Source: Acidimicrobiaceae bacterium (GTDB lineage: Bacteria; Actinomycetota; Acidimicrobiia; Acidimicrobiales; Ilumatobacteraceae). From it: 37,371 nt of DNA. How positions within the stretch are numbered: position 1 is the first letter of the stretch; every line of letters begins with the position of its first letter. The position numbers and the translations under genes were made by a program. The DNA is taken from contig CANNMD010000006.1 in assembly GCA_947505655.1 (NCBI GenBank), positions 1 through 37,371 on the forward strand, in the 5' to 3' direction. Shown here in pieces: positions 1-10,493 of this stretch. The notes beneath the pieces are model-generated. The model searched no databases. It was not told the origin of the DNA and was given only the letters and a program-made list of their open reading frames with translations.

Positions 1-487
1 CGCGGATTTCGCCGGCAAGCACGCCGTGCTCGACCACAGGCTCGGCGCCACCCTGCTCGATGACTGAACGCCAGATTTCGTGGGCGGGATCGATCGCGTC
101 AGACACCGGATACGGCTCGTGGTGGGCCGCCACAAGCGAACGACCCTGCGCTTGCCACACGGCGATGGGCATCTCGAACAGCGCCGCACGACGAGCCAGG
201 ATGCCCGTAGACGCCTCGGCGATGACCGCCAAGGCACGCACATCGCTCTGACGAGTTGCCCACGCCAGCGCCGCGCCCAGCCCGCGTTCGGGCTGTTCGT
301 CGAGCAGCACCCAGGCACAGTCGCCCACGATCAATGCTGCGCCTCGACCAAACGACGCGCCCGCTTGTGCATCGGCCACGCTTGGCAAGGCGTGGGGCCC
401 AAGATGGTCGCTGACCAGTGCTCTGAGCTTGATCGACAGCAGTGCGGCGCGGCGCGTGGGGTCTGCAGGAGCGGGCGACGTAGTCAC
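1..487 (-). CDS. Unrecognised protein downstream of rpmE, C-terminus cut off by the window edge
   Basis: An open frame of 162 codons runs from a GTG start at 487 to the window edge, so the C-terminus is missing. The start is well fixed: an in-frame TAG lies five codons upstream, and a TAGTCT box ends 6 nt before the GTG, the leaderless pattern seen for other genes here. The visible protein is Ala-rich, with a hydrophobic stretch reading LIVGDCAWVLLDE near residue 55 and a basic segment LARRAALFEMPIAVW near residue 105. I do not recognise a family. It follows rpmE on the same strand, where many actinobacteria have prfA, but this is not a release factor (no GGQ region visible). An intrinsic terminator separates it from rpmE, so it is probably transcribed on its own. 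Confidence 0.7.
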   Translation of the reverse strand, partial: MTTSPAPADPTRRAALLSIKLRALVSDHLGPHALPSVADAQAGASFGRGAALIVGDCAWVLLDEQPERGLGAALAWATRQSDVRALAVIAEASTGILARRAALFEMPIAVWQAQGRSLVAAHHEPYPVSDAIDPAHEIWRSVIEQGGAEPVVEHGVLAGEIR

Positions 488-493
488 CTCGCC

Positions 494-499
494 AGACTA
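494..499 (-). promoter_or_regulatory. -10 box (TAGTCT) for a leaderless GTG start
   Basis: TAGTCT on the minus strand ends exactly 6 nt before the GTG at 487. Transcription would start at or next to the start codon. No convincing -35 box is seen. GGCGAG between box and codon could also act as a weak ribosome binding site. Confidence 0.45.
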
Positions 500-567
500 C
501 GAGCCGAAAGCGTCGACAGCATGGGCAGCATCGGCGGCATCACGCCGTCGGCCCCATTGGCACAGCG

Positions 568-607
568 AAAACGACAAATGCCACTCGATCTCTCGATCGA
601 ATGGCAT
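568..607 (-). terminator. Rho-independent terminator after rpmE
   Basis: A 13 bp stem (578-590 with 595-607, one mismatch) closes a 4 nt TCTC loop. On the minus strand it is followed by T-rich sequence (TTTGTCGTTTT, 568-578). It lies 38 nt beyond the rpmE stop codon, so it should end the rho-rpmE transcript. Confidence 0.8.
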
Positions 608-645
608 CTGTACAAAACCAAAACCTGCAGCAACGCTGCGAGGAG

Positions 646-858
646 TTACTGACCCTTGCGGGCTCCGTAACGCTTGTTGAAACGCTCGACGCGGCCGCCA
701 GCATCGACGAGCTTTTGCTTGCCGGTGAAGTACGGGTGGCACTCGTTGCACAATTCAAGGCTGAGCGTGCCAGTGCGAGTGCTCTGCGTGACAAAAACGT
801 TGCCGCACGTGCACTTCACGGTGACATCGGCGTAAACGGGGTGGATGTCGGTCTTCAT
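646..858 (-). CDS. rpmE: 50S ribosomal protein L31 (zinc-binding type)
   Basis: A 70-residue protein starting MKTDIHPVY, the usual opening of bacterial L31. It keeps the four zinc-ligand cysteines, C16 and C18 (CTC) and C37 and C40 (CNEC), so this is the C+ form and not the zinc-independent paralogue. It is a late-assembling large-subunit protein near the central protuberance that contributes to the bridge to the 30S head. The ATG at 858 follows a clear GGAG ribosome binding site 6 nt upstream. It lies 67 nt downstream of rho on the same strand, the usual actinobacterial order, and is followed by an intrinsic terminator. Confidence 0.97.
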   Translation of the reverse strand: MKTDIHPVYADVTVKCTCGNVFVTQSTRTGTLSLELCNECHPYFTGKQKLVDAGGRVERFNKRYGARKGQ

Positions 859-925
859 GACGATCTCCAAAATAGAACGGACGAGAAATGATAGCGGCCG
901 AAAGGAATTTCCGACCCAGGTGTTG

Positions 926-2908
<1,983 letters not shown>

Positions 2909-3186
2909 GGGATCCAACTTTCCAAGAAATGTCCCAAACCGGGACTGAGGGCTATGTGGGCGAGACGCGAGACGTGCACAAGCACAACCGACGTTGATAG
3001 ACCCGCCAACAGCAACAAGAGATTCACACGGCCACGGTTCCGCCAGCGAAATGGTCGCGGGGCGCATCGGAAAGTGCGGCTCGGAACTCCGAGCAATACG
3101 CACCTTACACATCACTTCAGCTGAGATGCAACCACCGCGCCAGATCGCAGCGTTGGCCAAGCTGGGCGCGAGCCCAACGCAGTTGG
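2909..3186 (-). other. Gap between thrC and rho: probable rho leader, no gene seen
   Basis: This 278 bp gap lies where most actinobacteria carry thrB. No homoserine kinase fragment is visible in any frame. It holds an interrupted stem near the thrC end (GCGTTGG near 3150 with CCAACGC near 3173) without a T-run, a TCAGCTGA palindrome near 3120, and a small CGGAGTTCCGA dyad near 3085. I could not settle on a promoter. Long leaders upstream of rho are common because Rho regulates itself, so an untranslated leader is a reasonable but unproven reading. Confidence 0.4.
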
Positions 3187-4578
3187 TCAGCGGGCGACGG
3201 CCCGCTCGACAAATGTCTGAACGGCGGCGAGATCGTTCGCAACCAGATTCGTATGTTCGGTGCGATCGAGCAGATCGGCGAGGTGCGCTGGCAACGGTGG
3301 CCGCACACCGGTCGCGGCAAACACCGCATCGGGGAACTTGGCGGGATGCGCCGTTGCCAATGTGACCACCGGACGTCCGTCGAGATGCGCACCGAGACTG
3401 CGCACAGCGGCTGTGCCGGTGGCCGTATGCGGATCGATGAATTGTCCGCTGGATTCGTACACGCGACGGATCTCATGGACGATGCCAGCGTCGTCGACCT
3501 TGGCCGCGCGAAACACTGGGCTGATCCACGTAGCCATCTGGTCGGGCTCCACCTTGAGTGATCCGCTGTGACGGAACCGCTGCAACTGCTCGGCGGTCAT
3601 GCCGCCATCGCGGCCGTTCATCTCGAAGAGCAACCGCTCGAAGTTTGAGGACACTTGAATGTCCATCGATGGGCTCAATGTGGGCATCACGTCGCGGGCG
3701 GTCATGTCGTTGTCGTTGATAAACCGAGTGAGGATGTCGTTCGAGTTCGAGGCCACGATGAAGTCGGCGATAGGTGCGCCCATCTTGCGTGCAATCCAGC
3801 CGCTGAGCACGTTGCCGAAGTTGCCTGTGGGCACGCTGAAGGTGGTCTGGTTGATGGCCGTAGCACCGAGCGAACGCGTTGATGTCACGTAGTACACGAT
3901 CTGCGCCATGACACGCGCCCAGTTGATGCTGTTCACTGCCGACAAGTTCATGCGTTCGCGGAACGCGGCGTCGTTAAACATTGCCTTCACGAGATCCTGG
4001 CAATCGTCGAACGTGCCCTCGACCGCCACGGTGTGCACGTTGGGCGAGTCGACCGTGGTCATCTGCTTGCGTTGCACATCGCTGGTTCGCCCTTGCGGGT
4101 ACAAGATCACGATGTCTACGTTGCTGCACGATTTCACGCCATCGATGGCAGCACTGCCGGTGTCGCCACTGGTTGCACCCACGATGGTGACACGTTGCCC
4201 GCGCTGCGCAAGCACGTGATCAAACAGTCGACCCACTAGCTGCAACGCCACGTCTTTGAACGCAAGCGTGGGTCCGTGGAACTGCTCGAGCAACCACTCG
4301 TTGGCGCCAATCTGAACCAGCGGCACCACCGCATCGTGACGGAACGTTGCGTATGCATCGGTGCACAACTGCGCAAACACATCGGCGTCGATCTCGCCGG
4401 CGACAAACGGCGCCATCACTGCGGCAGCGGCTTCGGCATAACTCGTTACGTGGGTGAGATCGGGCAGGCTCGGCCACTCGGCGGGCATATACAAACCACC
4501 GTCGTTGGCGAGGCCGGCAAGCAGCACATCGCAGAACCCGAGTTCGGGCGCAGCGCCGCGGGTAGACACATAACGCAT
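3187..4578 (-). CDS. thrC: Threonine synthase, long (E. coli/yeast-type) form
   Basis: PLP enzyme converting O-phosphohomoserine to threonine and phosphate. It opens MRYVSTRG, carries the PLP lysine in HGPTLAFKD (K108), and has the ATSGDTG phosphate-binding turn and a C-terminal GTAAVRSLG/ATAHPAKFP region. At 463 residues it belongs to the long class. Mycobacterial thrC in the same operon position is the short class (about 360 residues), so this looks like a different lineage of the enzyme. The ATG at 4578 lies 5 nt after the hom stop, so the two genes are co-transcribed. There is no good Shine-Dalgarno sequence, so translation is probably coupled to hom. No thrB follows, although the enzyme needs the product of homoserine kinase. 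Confidence 0.96.
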   Translation of the reverse strand: MRYVSTRGAAPELGFCDVLLAGLANDGGLYMPAEWPSLPDLTHVTSYAEAAAAVMAPFVAGEIDADVFAQLCTDAYATFRHDAVVPLVQIGANEWLLEQFHGPTLAFKDVALQLVGRLFDHVLAQRGQRVTIVGATSGDTGSAAIDGVKSCSNVDIVILYPQGRTSDVQRKQMTTVDSPNVHTVAVEGTFDDCQDLVKAMFNDAAFRERMNLSAVNSINWARVMAQIVYYVTSTRSLGATAINQTTFSVPTGNFGNVLSGWIARKMGAPIADFIVASNSNDILTRFINDNDMTARDVMPTLSPSMDIQVSSNFERLLFEMNGRDGGMTAEQLQRFRHSGSLKVEPDQMATWISPVFRAAKVDDAGIVHEIRRVYESSGQFIDPHTATGTAAVRSLGAHLDGRPVVTLATAHPAKFPDAVFAATGVRPPLPAHLADLLDRTEHTNLVANDLAAVQTFVERAVAR

Positions 4579-4583
4579 GGGTC

Positions 4584-5879
4584 TCAGGCTCCGATGACGC
4601 GCAGGAGACTGCCGACCCGCTTGACCGTGTCGAGGTCGCGCAGTTCGCGCACGCAGTTCTGCAGCGACGACTCTTTGGCCGTGTGGGTGATGAACACGAG
4701 GCGGGCGTCGTCGCGCAGACCCTCTTGTTCGGCGGCGCGGATGCTCACGTCGTTACGCGCAAACACGCCCGTGACCGAGTGCAACACGCCGGGTCGATCG
4801 GCCACATCGAGACTGAGCAAGTACTCGCTGTTGGTCTCGTCGATAGGGCGAATCACTGCCCGACCAAACGAGCCAAGCGAGCCGTGAGTGCCCTGCGACA
4901 GGTTGACCGCTGCGTCGATGACATCGCCAAGTACTGCAGAAGCGGTGGGCATTCCACCAGCACCGCGACCGTAGAACATCAGCGAGCCAACAGCTTCGCC
5001 CTCGATGAACACTGCGTTGTAGCTCTCGCGCACGCTGGCGAGCGGATGATGGATGGGCACCATCGCCGGGTGTACTCGCACCGAAACCTCGCCGGTAGAT
5101 GCATCTTGTTCGCAGATGGCAAGCAGCTTGACCACGAAACCGAGACGCGATGCCATAGCGATATCGCCAGCGGTGACGCCGCTGATGCCCTCGTGATACA
5201 CATCGCCGGCAACGACCTTGGTGCCGAACGCGATGGTGGCGATGATGGCCGCCTTCGCGCCGGCATCGAAGCCTTCGACATCGGCTGTTGGGTCACGCTC
5301 GGCAAAACCAAGCCGCTGGGCCTCAGACAGGGCGGCTGAATAGTCGGCGCCCTGCTCGGTCATCTTGGTGAGAATGAAGTTGGTGGTGCCGTTGACAATG
5401 CCAAGCACTCGACGAATCGGCTCACCGCGAAGGCTTTCGCGCAATGCGCGAACGATTGGGATGCCGCCGGCAACGGCTGCCTCGAACAACAGGTCGACGC
5501 CAGCAGTATCGGCAGCTGCGTACAGCTCGGCACCTACGTTGGCGAGCAGTTCTTTGTTGGCAGTGACCACTGGCTTACCAGCGGCGAGCGCAGCAGCAAT
5601 CAGTTCGCGGGCTGGCTCGATGCCACCGATGACCTCAACCACGAGATCTACTTCGGGATCATCGACCACGGCACGCGCATCGCGAACCAACACGCCTGCG
5701 GCGAGGTCGACTTCTCTCTCGCGGGACACGTTGCGTACAGCAACTCGGGTCACCTCAAGACGTATGCCAGTACGCGCCTCAATTGCCGCTGCCTGTTCGG
5801 TTACGAGTTGCACAAACGCCGCTCCGACGTTGCCGCAACCCAACACACCAATACGAACGTGATTGCCGGTCATAGCCAC
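4584..5879 (-). CDS. hom: Homoserine dehydrogenase with C-terminal ACT domain
   Basis: NAD(P)H-dependent reduction of aspartate semialdehyde to homoserine, the branch point to threonine and methionine. The N-terminal Rossmann motif GCGNVG is at residues 14-19. The catalytic domain includes GGIEPARELI, NKELLA and GIVNGTTNFIL, and the last 80 or so residues form an ACT domain (YLLSLDVADRPGVLHSV), the usual site of threonine feedback. Length of 431 is normal for this monofunctional class. GTG at 5879 is chosen because a TAGCCT box ends exactly 6 nt upstream, suggesting a leaderless mRNA; ATG at 5873, two codons in, is the alternative. It heads the hom-thrC unit. Confidence 0.96.
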   Translation of the reverse strand: MAMTGNHVRIGVLGCGNVGAAFVQLVTEQAAAIEARTGIRLEVTRVAVRNVSREREVDLAAGVLVRDARAVVDDPEVDLVVEVIGGIEPARELIAAALAAGKPVVTANKELLANVGAELYAAADTAGVDLLFEAAVAGGIPIVRALRESLRGEPIRRVLGIVNGTTNFILTKMTEQGADYSAALSEAQRLGFAERDPTADVEGFDAGAKAAIIATIAFGTKVVAGDVYHEGISGVTAGDIAMASRLGFVVKLLAICEQDASTGEVSVRVHPAMVPIHHPLASVRESYNAVFIEGEAVGSLMFYGRGAGGMPTASAVLGDVIDAAVNLSQGTHGSLGSFGRAVIRPIDETNSEYLLSLDVADRPGVLHSVTGVFARNDVSIRAAEQEGLRDDARLVFITHTAKESSLQNCVRELRDLDTVKRVGSLLRVIGA

Positions 5880-6003
5880 GGCTGCAGGCTAGGCGCACAC
5901 AAGCGCTCTCGGAAGTTCATTAACCAATAATTGAGGGTTCAAGACCATCGAGCAGCTCGGCAAGAAACGCCTGCAACATCGCAACGTGCGGCAGAGATTC
6001 CTC
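5880..6003. other. hom promoter region between lysA and hom
   Basis: The 124 bp gap breaks the argS-lysA-hom series. It contains the hom -10 box TAGCCT (5886-5891, minus strand, 6 nt before the GTG) and an AT-rich patch near 5920-5935. No clear lysA terminator is seen. Confidence 0.45.
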
Positions 6004-7281
6004 TTAGCCCACGTCGCAGGCAAGGAGATCGTCGTACGTCTCGCGACGAATCACGAGCCGCGCCTGACCGTTGCTGACGAACACCACTGGCGGACGCGCG
6101 ACCTTGTTGTAGTTGCTGCCCATGCTGTGCCCATACGCACCGGTGACCGGTGTGGCAACTAAATCGCCGACGCGAATGTCGGTGGGCACCGCTGCGTCGA
6201 AGATCAAGATGTCGCCGCTCTCGCAATGCTTGCCCACGAGACGCGCTGAGCCCGGGCGTTCGGCGGCAACATCGCGCGGCAAAAACGCTTCGTAACCACT
6301 GCCGTACAACACCGGCCGGGGGTTGTCGCTCATGCCGCCATCGACCGAGATGTAGGTGCGGATGCCAGGGATGGTCTTCACCGTGCCCACCGTGTACACC
6401 GTGAGTGCAGCAGATGCGACGATCGACCGGCCGGGCTCGATGCTGATGCGAGCGCGCACATTGAGCGCTGCGCATGCGTCGAGCAGCACGTTGCCCCAAT
6501 GCGCGATGGTGGGTGCTTCCTCGCCGCTTGTGTAGGCGACGCCGAGGCCGCCGCCGAGCACCAACTCGGGCAGACCGAATGGCTCGGCGAACTTGGCCAT
6601 CACCTCGGCAGCCCTAGCGAAGCTTGATGCCTCGAACACGTTTGAGCCGATGTGACAGTGCAACCCGACGAGATGCATTGAGGCCGAACTGGTGGCGCGA
6701 TCAACCGCACGTGCGGCATCGCCGTTGCCAAGGTTGAAACCGAACTTGCTGTCGTCTTGACCCGTAGCGATGAACTCGTGGGTGTGCGCGTGCACGCCCG
6801 GCGTGATGCGCAACAGCACATCTGGGCAAGGCAATCCTTCGCCATGCAACGCGTCGAGACGATCCATCTCATCGAAACTGTCGACCACGATGTGATGCAC
6901 ACCGACAGTGACCGCCTGGCGCAACTCTTGGACGCTCTTGTTGTTGCCGTGCATCACGCATGCCGATGCTGGAACCCCAGCGGCCAACACAATGTGCAAT
7001 TCGCCGCCGGTAGACACATCGAGCAGCAGACCTTCTTCATATGCCAGCAAGGCCATTGCCTTGCAGAGAAATGCCTTGCTGGCATACACCACGTTGCGAC
7101 GGCCAAACGCCTGCACTGCCTCGCGGCAGCGGGCGCGCAGGTGGTCTTCGTCGTACACGAACAACGGCGTGCCATAGGTGGCGGCAAGCTCGGGCACCGA
7201 GCAACCGCCGATGAACAGCGAGCCATCGGAACCAATGGTTGCATTGTCGGGCAGCAACGACATGGGGACTGCGGTAGTCAT
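6004..7281 (-). CDS. lysA: Diaminopimelate decarboxylase
   Basis: PLP fold-III decarboxylase making L-lysine from meso-diaminopimelate. The PLP lysine lies in YASKAFLCK (K69). Other family landmarks are HGNNKS, GLHCHIGS, GGGLGVAY, the phosphate-binding EPGRSIVA, and the conserved Cys of HCESGDIL that reaches into the partner active site of the dimer. Length of 425 is typical. ATG at 7281 begins 2 nt after the argS stop, so the two genes are translationally coupled; the frame stays open upstream inside argS, but that part is out of register with family proteins. A second in-frame ATG lies six codons downstream. Confidence 0.97.
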   Translation of the reverse strand: MTTAVPMSLLPDNATIGSDGSLFIGGCSVPELAATYGTPLFVYDEDHLRARCREAVQAFGRRNVVYASKAFLCKAMALLAYEEGLLLDVSTGGELHIVLAAGVPASACVMHGNNKSVQELRQAVTVGVHHIVVDSFDEMDRLDALHGEGLPCPDVLLRITPGVHAHTHEFIATGQDDSKFGFNLGNGDAARAVDRATSSASMHLVGLHCHIGSNVFEASSFARAAEVMAKFAEPFGLPELVLGGGLGVAYTSGEEAPTIAHWGNVLLDACAALNVRARISIEPGRSIVASAALTVYTVGTVKTIPGIRTYISVDGGMSDNPRPVLYGSGYEAFLPRDVAAERPGSARLVGKHCESGDILIFDAAVPTDIRVGDLVATPVTGAYGHSMGSNYNKVARPPVVFVSNGQARLVIRRETYDDLLACDVG

Positions 7282-7283
7282 AT

Positions 7284-9017
7284 CTACATCCGCTCTGGCG
7301 CTGAGATGCCGAGAAGGTCGAGGCCCTTTTCCATCACCCGCGCTGTGACATCGCACAACGCAAGACGGCTCTGCTTGGTTGCTTCGTCGGCAGCCTTGAG
7401 CACGGGGCAGTGCTCGTAAAAGCCAGTGAAGTCTTGGGCCAGATCGAACAGGTAGGTGCACAAGCGATGCGGGCTATAGCGATCGATGGTGTCCCAAACA
7501 GCGGTGTCGAAGGCAAGCAGGCGCAACGCGAGGGCGCGCTCTTGCGGAGTTGCCAGCACCGGCACCGAGTTGCGCACCGACGCGCGATCGACTTCGGCGC
7601 GGCGGAAGATGCTGCAAATACGCGCGTGCGCGTATTGCAAGTACGGCGCTGTGTTGCCATCGAACGACAGCATGCGATCCCACTCGAACACGTAGTCCTT
7701 GATGCGATCGGTTGACAGGTCGGCGTACTTCACAGCGCCGATACCAATTGCATGCGCAACAGCCGTGCGCTCGGCAGCGGGCAGATCGGGATTCTTGTCG
7801 ACCACTGCGGCCTCGGCTCGCTCGAGAGCCTCGTTGAGTAGTTCGTTGAGCTTCAGCGACTCGCCGCTGCGGCTCTTGAGCATCTTGCGATCGGCGCCGA
7901 GCACGTTGCCGAACGCCACGTGCACGGCCACGCCAGGAGCCAGCCAGCCCGCCATCTCAGACACAGCAAACACCATCGCCAAATGCTGGGCCTGAGGCGC
8001 ACCAACCACGTAGACCATGCGATCGACCTTGAGTCGCTCGACACGATCGATGACACACGCAAGGTCGGTGGTTGCGTAGTTGTATCCACCCACCGAGTTC
8101 TGCACGATGAGCGGCAACGGCTCGCCTTCGCGGTTCAGGTATCCGGCTGGGAACACCACCTGAGCGCCATCGCTCTCGCGCAGCAGACCCACGTCGCGAA
8201 GTCTTGTGACGACATCGGGCAGCATCGGGTTGTACATGCTCTCGGGTGCCAGATCGGCATCGGTGAGTAACACGCCAAGCGTTGCGTACACCGTGTTGAA
8301 GTAACGGGTGCTCTCGGCCACGAGCACGCCCCACAAACGAAGTGTCTCGGCGTCGCCACCCTGCAGCAGCACCACGCGCTGACGAGCGCGATCGCCGAAG
8401 GCCTCGCCGGCTTCGAACTTGACGCGAGCCGCTTTATAGAAACCAGCGAGGTCGCCCACGGACAGTTCGCTGGCCGCTTCGGTTTCGCCGAGGTCGAGCA
8501 TGTGCTCGATCAACATGCCAAACGGAGTGCCCCAATCGCCGATGTGATTCTCTTTGGTGACCCGGTGTCCAACAAAGGTAAGCATGCGCACGATGGCATC
8601 GCCGATAACCGTGGTGCGGAGATGCCCAACGTGCATCTCCTTGGCCACGTTGGGATGCGAGTAATCGACAACGATGTGCTCGACCAGTGGCGTGGAACGC
8701 ACACCAAGGTGGCTGTCGTTGGCCGCTGCGGCAAGCTGAGATGCCAAGAACTCATTGGTAAACGTGAGGTTCAAAAAGCCGGGGCCGGCAATCTCGATGT
8801 CGCTACACACGCCGACAAGTAGGTCTCGGGCGATGGCCAACACAGCTTCGGCAACCTGACGAGGATTCTGGCCAAGCTGCTTGGCGATAGCCAGCGCACC
8901 GTTGGCCTGCGCGTCGGCGCGGTCGCTGGGTCGCACTACAGGATCGACGCCGGGGCCGCCGACGGCAGCAAAGGCCGGGGCCAACAGTTCAGAGACGGTG
9001 ACAATCGGATCAGCCAT
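7284..9017 (-). CDS. argS: Arginyl-tRNA synthetase
   Basis: Class Ia synthetase charging tRNA-Arg. The HIGH-type motif reads HVGH (residues 129-132) in a YSHPNVAKEMHVGHLRTT context, the KMSKS equivalent is KMLKSRSG, and the C-terminal anticodon-binding helical domain ends in LLGISAPERM, a typical ArgRS C-terminus. The N-terminal Add-1 domain is present. Length of 577 is normal. ATG at 9017 gives the expected MADPIVTVSELL opening; the longer frame to 9104 looks unrelated. It lies just across from a tRNA-Arg gene on the other strand, a neat but probably coincidental pairing. It is first in argS-lysA. Confidence 0.97.
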   Translation of the reverse strand: MADPIVTVSELLAPAFAAVGGPGVDPVVRPSDRADAQANGALAIAKQLGQNPRQVAEAVLAIARDLLVGVCSDIEIAGPGFLNLTFTNEFLASQLAAAANDSHLGVRSTPLVEHIVVDYSHPNVAKEMHVGHLRTTVIGDAIVRMLTFVGHRVTKENHIGDWGTPFGMLIEHMLDLGETEAASELSVGDLAGFYKAARVKFEAGEAFGDRARQRVVLLQGGDAETLRLWGVLVAESTRYFNTVYATLGVLLTDADLAPESMYNPMLPDVVTRLRDVGLLRESDGAQVVFPAGYLNREGEPLPLIVQNSVGGYNYATTDLACVIDRVERLKVDRMVYVVGAPQAQHLAMVFAVSEMAGWLAPGVAVHVAFGNVLGADRKMLKSRSGESLKLNELLNEALERAEAAVVDKNPDLPAAERTAVAHAIGIGAVKYADLSTDRIKDYVFEWDRMLSFDGNTAPYLQYAHARICSIFRRAEVDRASVRNSVPVLATPQERALALRLLAFDTAVWDTIDRYSPHRLCTYLFDLAQDFTGFYEHCPVLKAADEATKQSRLALCDVTARVMEKGLDLLGISAPERM

Positions 9018-9097
9018 GGACTGCCATTCTGCCCGTTCAGCCACGTGAACACGAAGTGCATTCAAAACGCGCAGTCGAAACCAACCGCCGCAGCCCT

Positions 9098-9127
9098 TCG
9101 ACAAACTCGCGCCTCGACCGCTAACGT
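9098..9127 (+). promoter_or_regulatory. Promoter of the tRNA-Arg gene
   Basis: TCGACA (9098-9103) and TAACGT (9122-9127) are 18 bp apart, a good match to -35 and -10 boxes of the main sigma factor. They are placed to start RNA about 10 nt before the mature tRNA 5' end. Confidence 0.55.
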
Positions 9128-9144
9128 AGGCAGGCGTTTATCCA

Positions 9145-9216
9145 GCCCTCGTAGCTCAGGGGATAGAGCATTGGTTTCCGGAACCATGTGCGGGAGTTCG
9201 AATCTCTCCGAGGGCG
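9145..9216 (+). tRNA. tRNA-Arg, anticodon CCG
   Basis: A full cloverleaf can be drawn. The 7 bp acceptor stem pairs GCCCTCG (9145-9151) with CGAGGGC (9209-9215), followed by discriminator G. The D arm is GCTC/GAGC, the anticodon loop TTCCGGA gives CCG at 34-36, the variable region is short, and the T arm has the TTCGAAT loop. The first anticodon-stem pair is a U-U mismatch (9171 with 9187). CCA is not encoded. It has its own promoter, and a small GGGCC-AAT-GGCCC hairpin (9242-9254) follows. Confidence 0.95.
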
Positions 9217-9291
9217 CTCTTCATCGTCGGTGATTCCTGTCGGGCCAATGGCCCAGCCGCCGAGATAGTGGTTCGTCCCCCTCGGCGGTCG

Positions 9292-9297
9292 TAAGGT
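9292..9297 (+). promoter_or_regulatory. -10 box (TAAGGT) for a leaderless GTG start
   Basis: TAAGGT ends 7 nt before the GTG at 9305. An 8 bp inverted repeat, CCGCCGAG (9257-9264) with CTCGGCGG (9281-9288), lies just upstream, overlapping the expected -35 position, and could be an operator. Confidence 0.4.
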
Positions 9298-9304
9298 ATG
9301 ACCC

Positions 9305-9910
9305 GTGAATAGCACCAAGGCCCACATCGCCGCCCTCTCCCTGCTCGATCGCGCGCTCATCGCGGTAACCGACGACGAGTTGGCAGCCCTACTCGCCGGC
9401 CTTCCCGAAGACCACACCACAGCGGTCAAGCGCATCTGCGACCTGCGCGACGAAGACGCCGATCTCGTCGAAGCTGTGCGCATTGCAGCGCATAAGGGTC
9501 GCCTCAATGGCGATCTGCAGCGCCTCGGCGTGGTGCTCTCCGATGCGAGCTTGGCCGATTGCCTCGAGCAGCTCGGCGACGCCGCCGACATGCCCACCGA
9601 GGAAGAACTGCAGGCGGTCATCCCCGGCCTCATCGAGCGTCACGGCCTCGGCATCGTGCGCGTGATGCTCGCTGCAACCGTGGTTGGCGAAGCCCCCGTG
9701 TCGGCGATGATCGTTGGCTTGCTGAAGACCGACGAAACCGTGAAGCTCGCTCCGGTCGAGCTCAAGCCATTGGCTCCGCTGTTGCCACCAAAGGCCGACG
9801 ACGAAGAGCGTCTGCGTCTGAAGGCACAGCGCAAAGAGCGCAAGGCCCAAGAACAGGCCGAAGCAAAGCTGCGTCGCGACCAGGTCGCACGCGCTCGCAA
9901 CCGCGTCTAG
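9305..9910 (+). CDS. Hypothetical protein with a charged helical C-terminus
   Basis: A 201-residue soluble protein I cannot assign. Residues 1-150 look all-helical, with repeated Leu-rich segments (ALSLLDRALIAVTDDELAAL; GLIERHGLGIVRVMLAATV). The last 45 residues are strongly charged (KAQRKERKAQEQAEAKLRR), probably a coiled coil or nucleic-acid-binding tail. GTG at 9305 is supported by a TANNNT box 7 nt upstream. It stands alone after tRNA-Arg. Its stop codon overlaps that of the convergent ogt gene in a shared CTAG. No signal peptide, membrane segment or metal motif is seen. Confidence 0.8.
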   Translation: MNSTKAHIAALSLLDRALIAVTDDELAALLAGLPEDHTTAVKRICDLRDEDADLVEAVRIAAHKGRLNGDLQRLGVVLSDASLADCLEQLGDAADMPTEEELQAVIPGLIERHGLGIVRVMLAATVVGEAPVSAMIVGLLKTDETVKLAPVELKPLAPLLPPKADDEERLRLKAQRKERKAQEQAEAKLRRDQVARARNRV

Positions 9911-10425
9911 TTGCTATGCGCCGCCGAGCCCTGTGCGTCGGCAACCAAACGCTCGTGATTGAGTAGCCACGATTTCGCGTCGGTGCCTCCTGCGAATCCA
10001 GTAAGAGAACCGTCGGCGCCCACCACACGGTGGCACGGCACCACAATCGACAATGGATTGCGCCCATTCGCCGCTCCCACTGCACGCGCCTTGCGCGAGT
10101 CGCCCATGCGCCGCGCCTGTTCGCCGTAGCTCACGGTCTCGGCAAAGGCGATGGAACGCAGCGCCATCCATGCGGCCCGCTGAAAATCGGTGCCCTGTGG
10201 ATCGAGCGCTAGGTCGAACTCGGTTCGGGCGCCAGCGAAGTACTCACTGAGTTGTTGACGCGTCTGTTCGAGCACGCCATTGGGGTCAGACTCGCCGCCA
10301 TCGCGATCATCGAGACGCACGCGGTTTGGCTTCTCTGTCTGCCAGAGCACAGCGCGCAGCCCAACATCGGACGCGACAAGCGTGAGCACACCGACCGGAG
10401 TCGACATCGTGGTTTCGTACAACAT
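9907..10425 (-). CDS. ogt: Methylated-DNA--[protein]-cysteine S-methyltransferase
   Basis: Suicide repair enzyme that moves the O6-alkyl group from guanine to its own cysteine. The active-site motif PCHRVVG is present (C131), with the upstream GTDFQRAAWMALRSI, the SYGEQA recognition segment and the NGRNPL turn. Length of 172 fits the single-domain Ogt class with no Ada regulatory domain. ATG at 10425 is preceded by GAAGGG at a suitable distance; the frame extends 12 codons further upstream, but MLYETTMSTPVG matches the usual N-terminus. It is monocistronic and convergent with the hypothetical gene at 9305. Confidence 0.93.
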   Translation of the reverse strand: MLYETTMSTPVGVLTLVASDVGLRAVLWQTEKPNRVRLDDRDGGESDPNGVLEQTRQQLSEYFAGARTEFDLALDPQGTDFQRAAWMALRSIAFAETVSYGEQARRMGDSRKARAVGAANGRNPLSIVVPCHRVVGADGSLTGFAGGTDAKSWLLNHERLVADAQGSAAHSN

Positions 10426-10493
10426 CGGTACCAACCCTTCTGTGTCACCGAGCGCAGGCACTACGCACCGGTGCGGTATGAAACGAACTCAGC

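Noticed and set aside
2909-3160. Longer N-terminus for Rho
   Set aside because: The frame is open, but the sequence is Cys- and Arg-rich and unlike the Rho N-domain; GTG at 2908 gives the normal beginning with a ribosome binding site.
9145-9216. Integration site in the tRNA-Arg gene
   Set aside because: tRNA-Arg(CCG) genes can be att sites, but no integrase, phage genes or duplicated tRNA 3' end is visible nearby.
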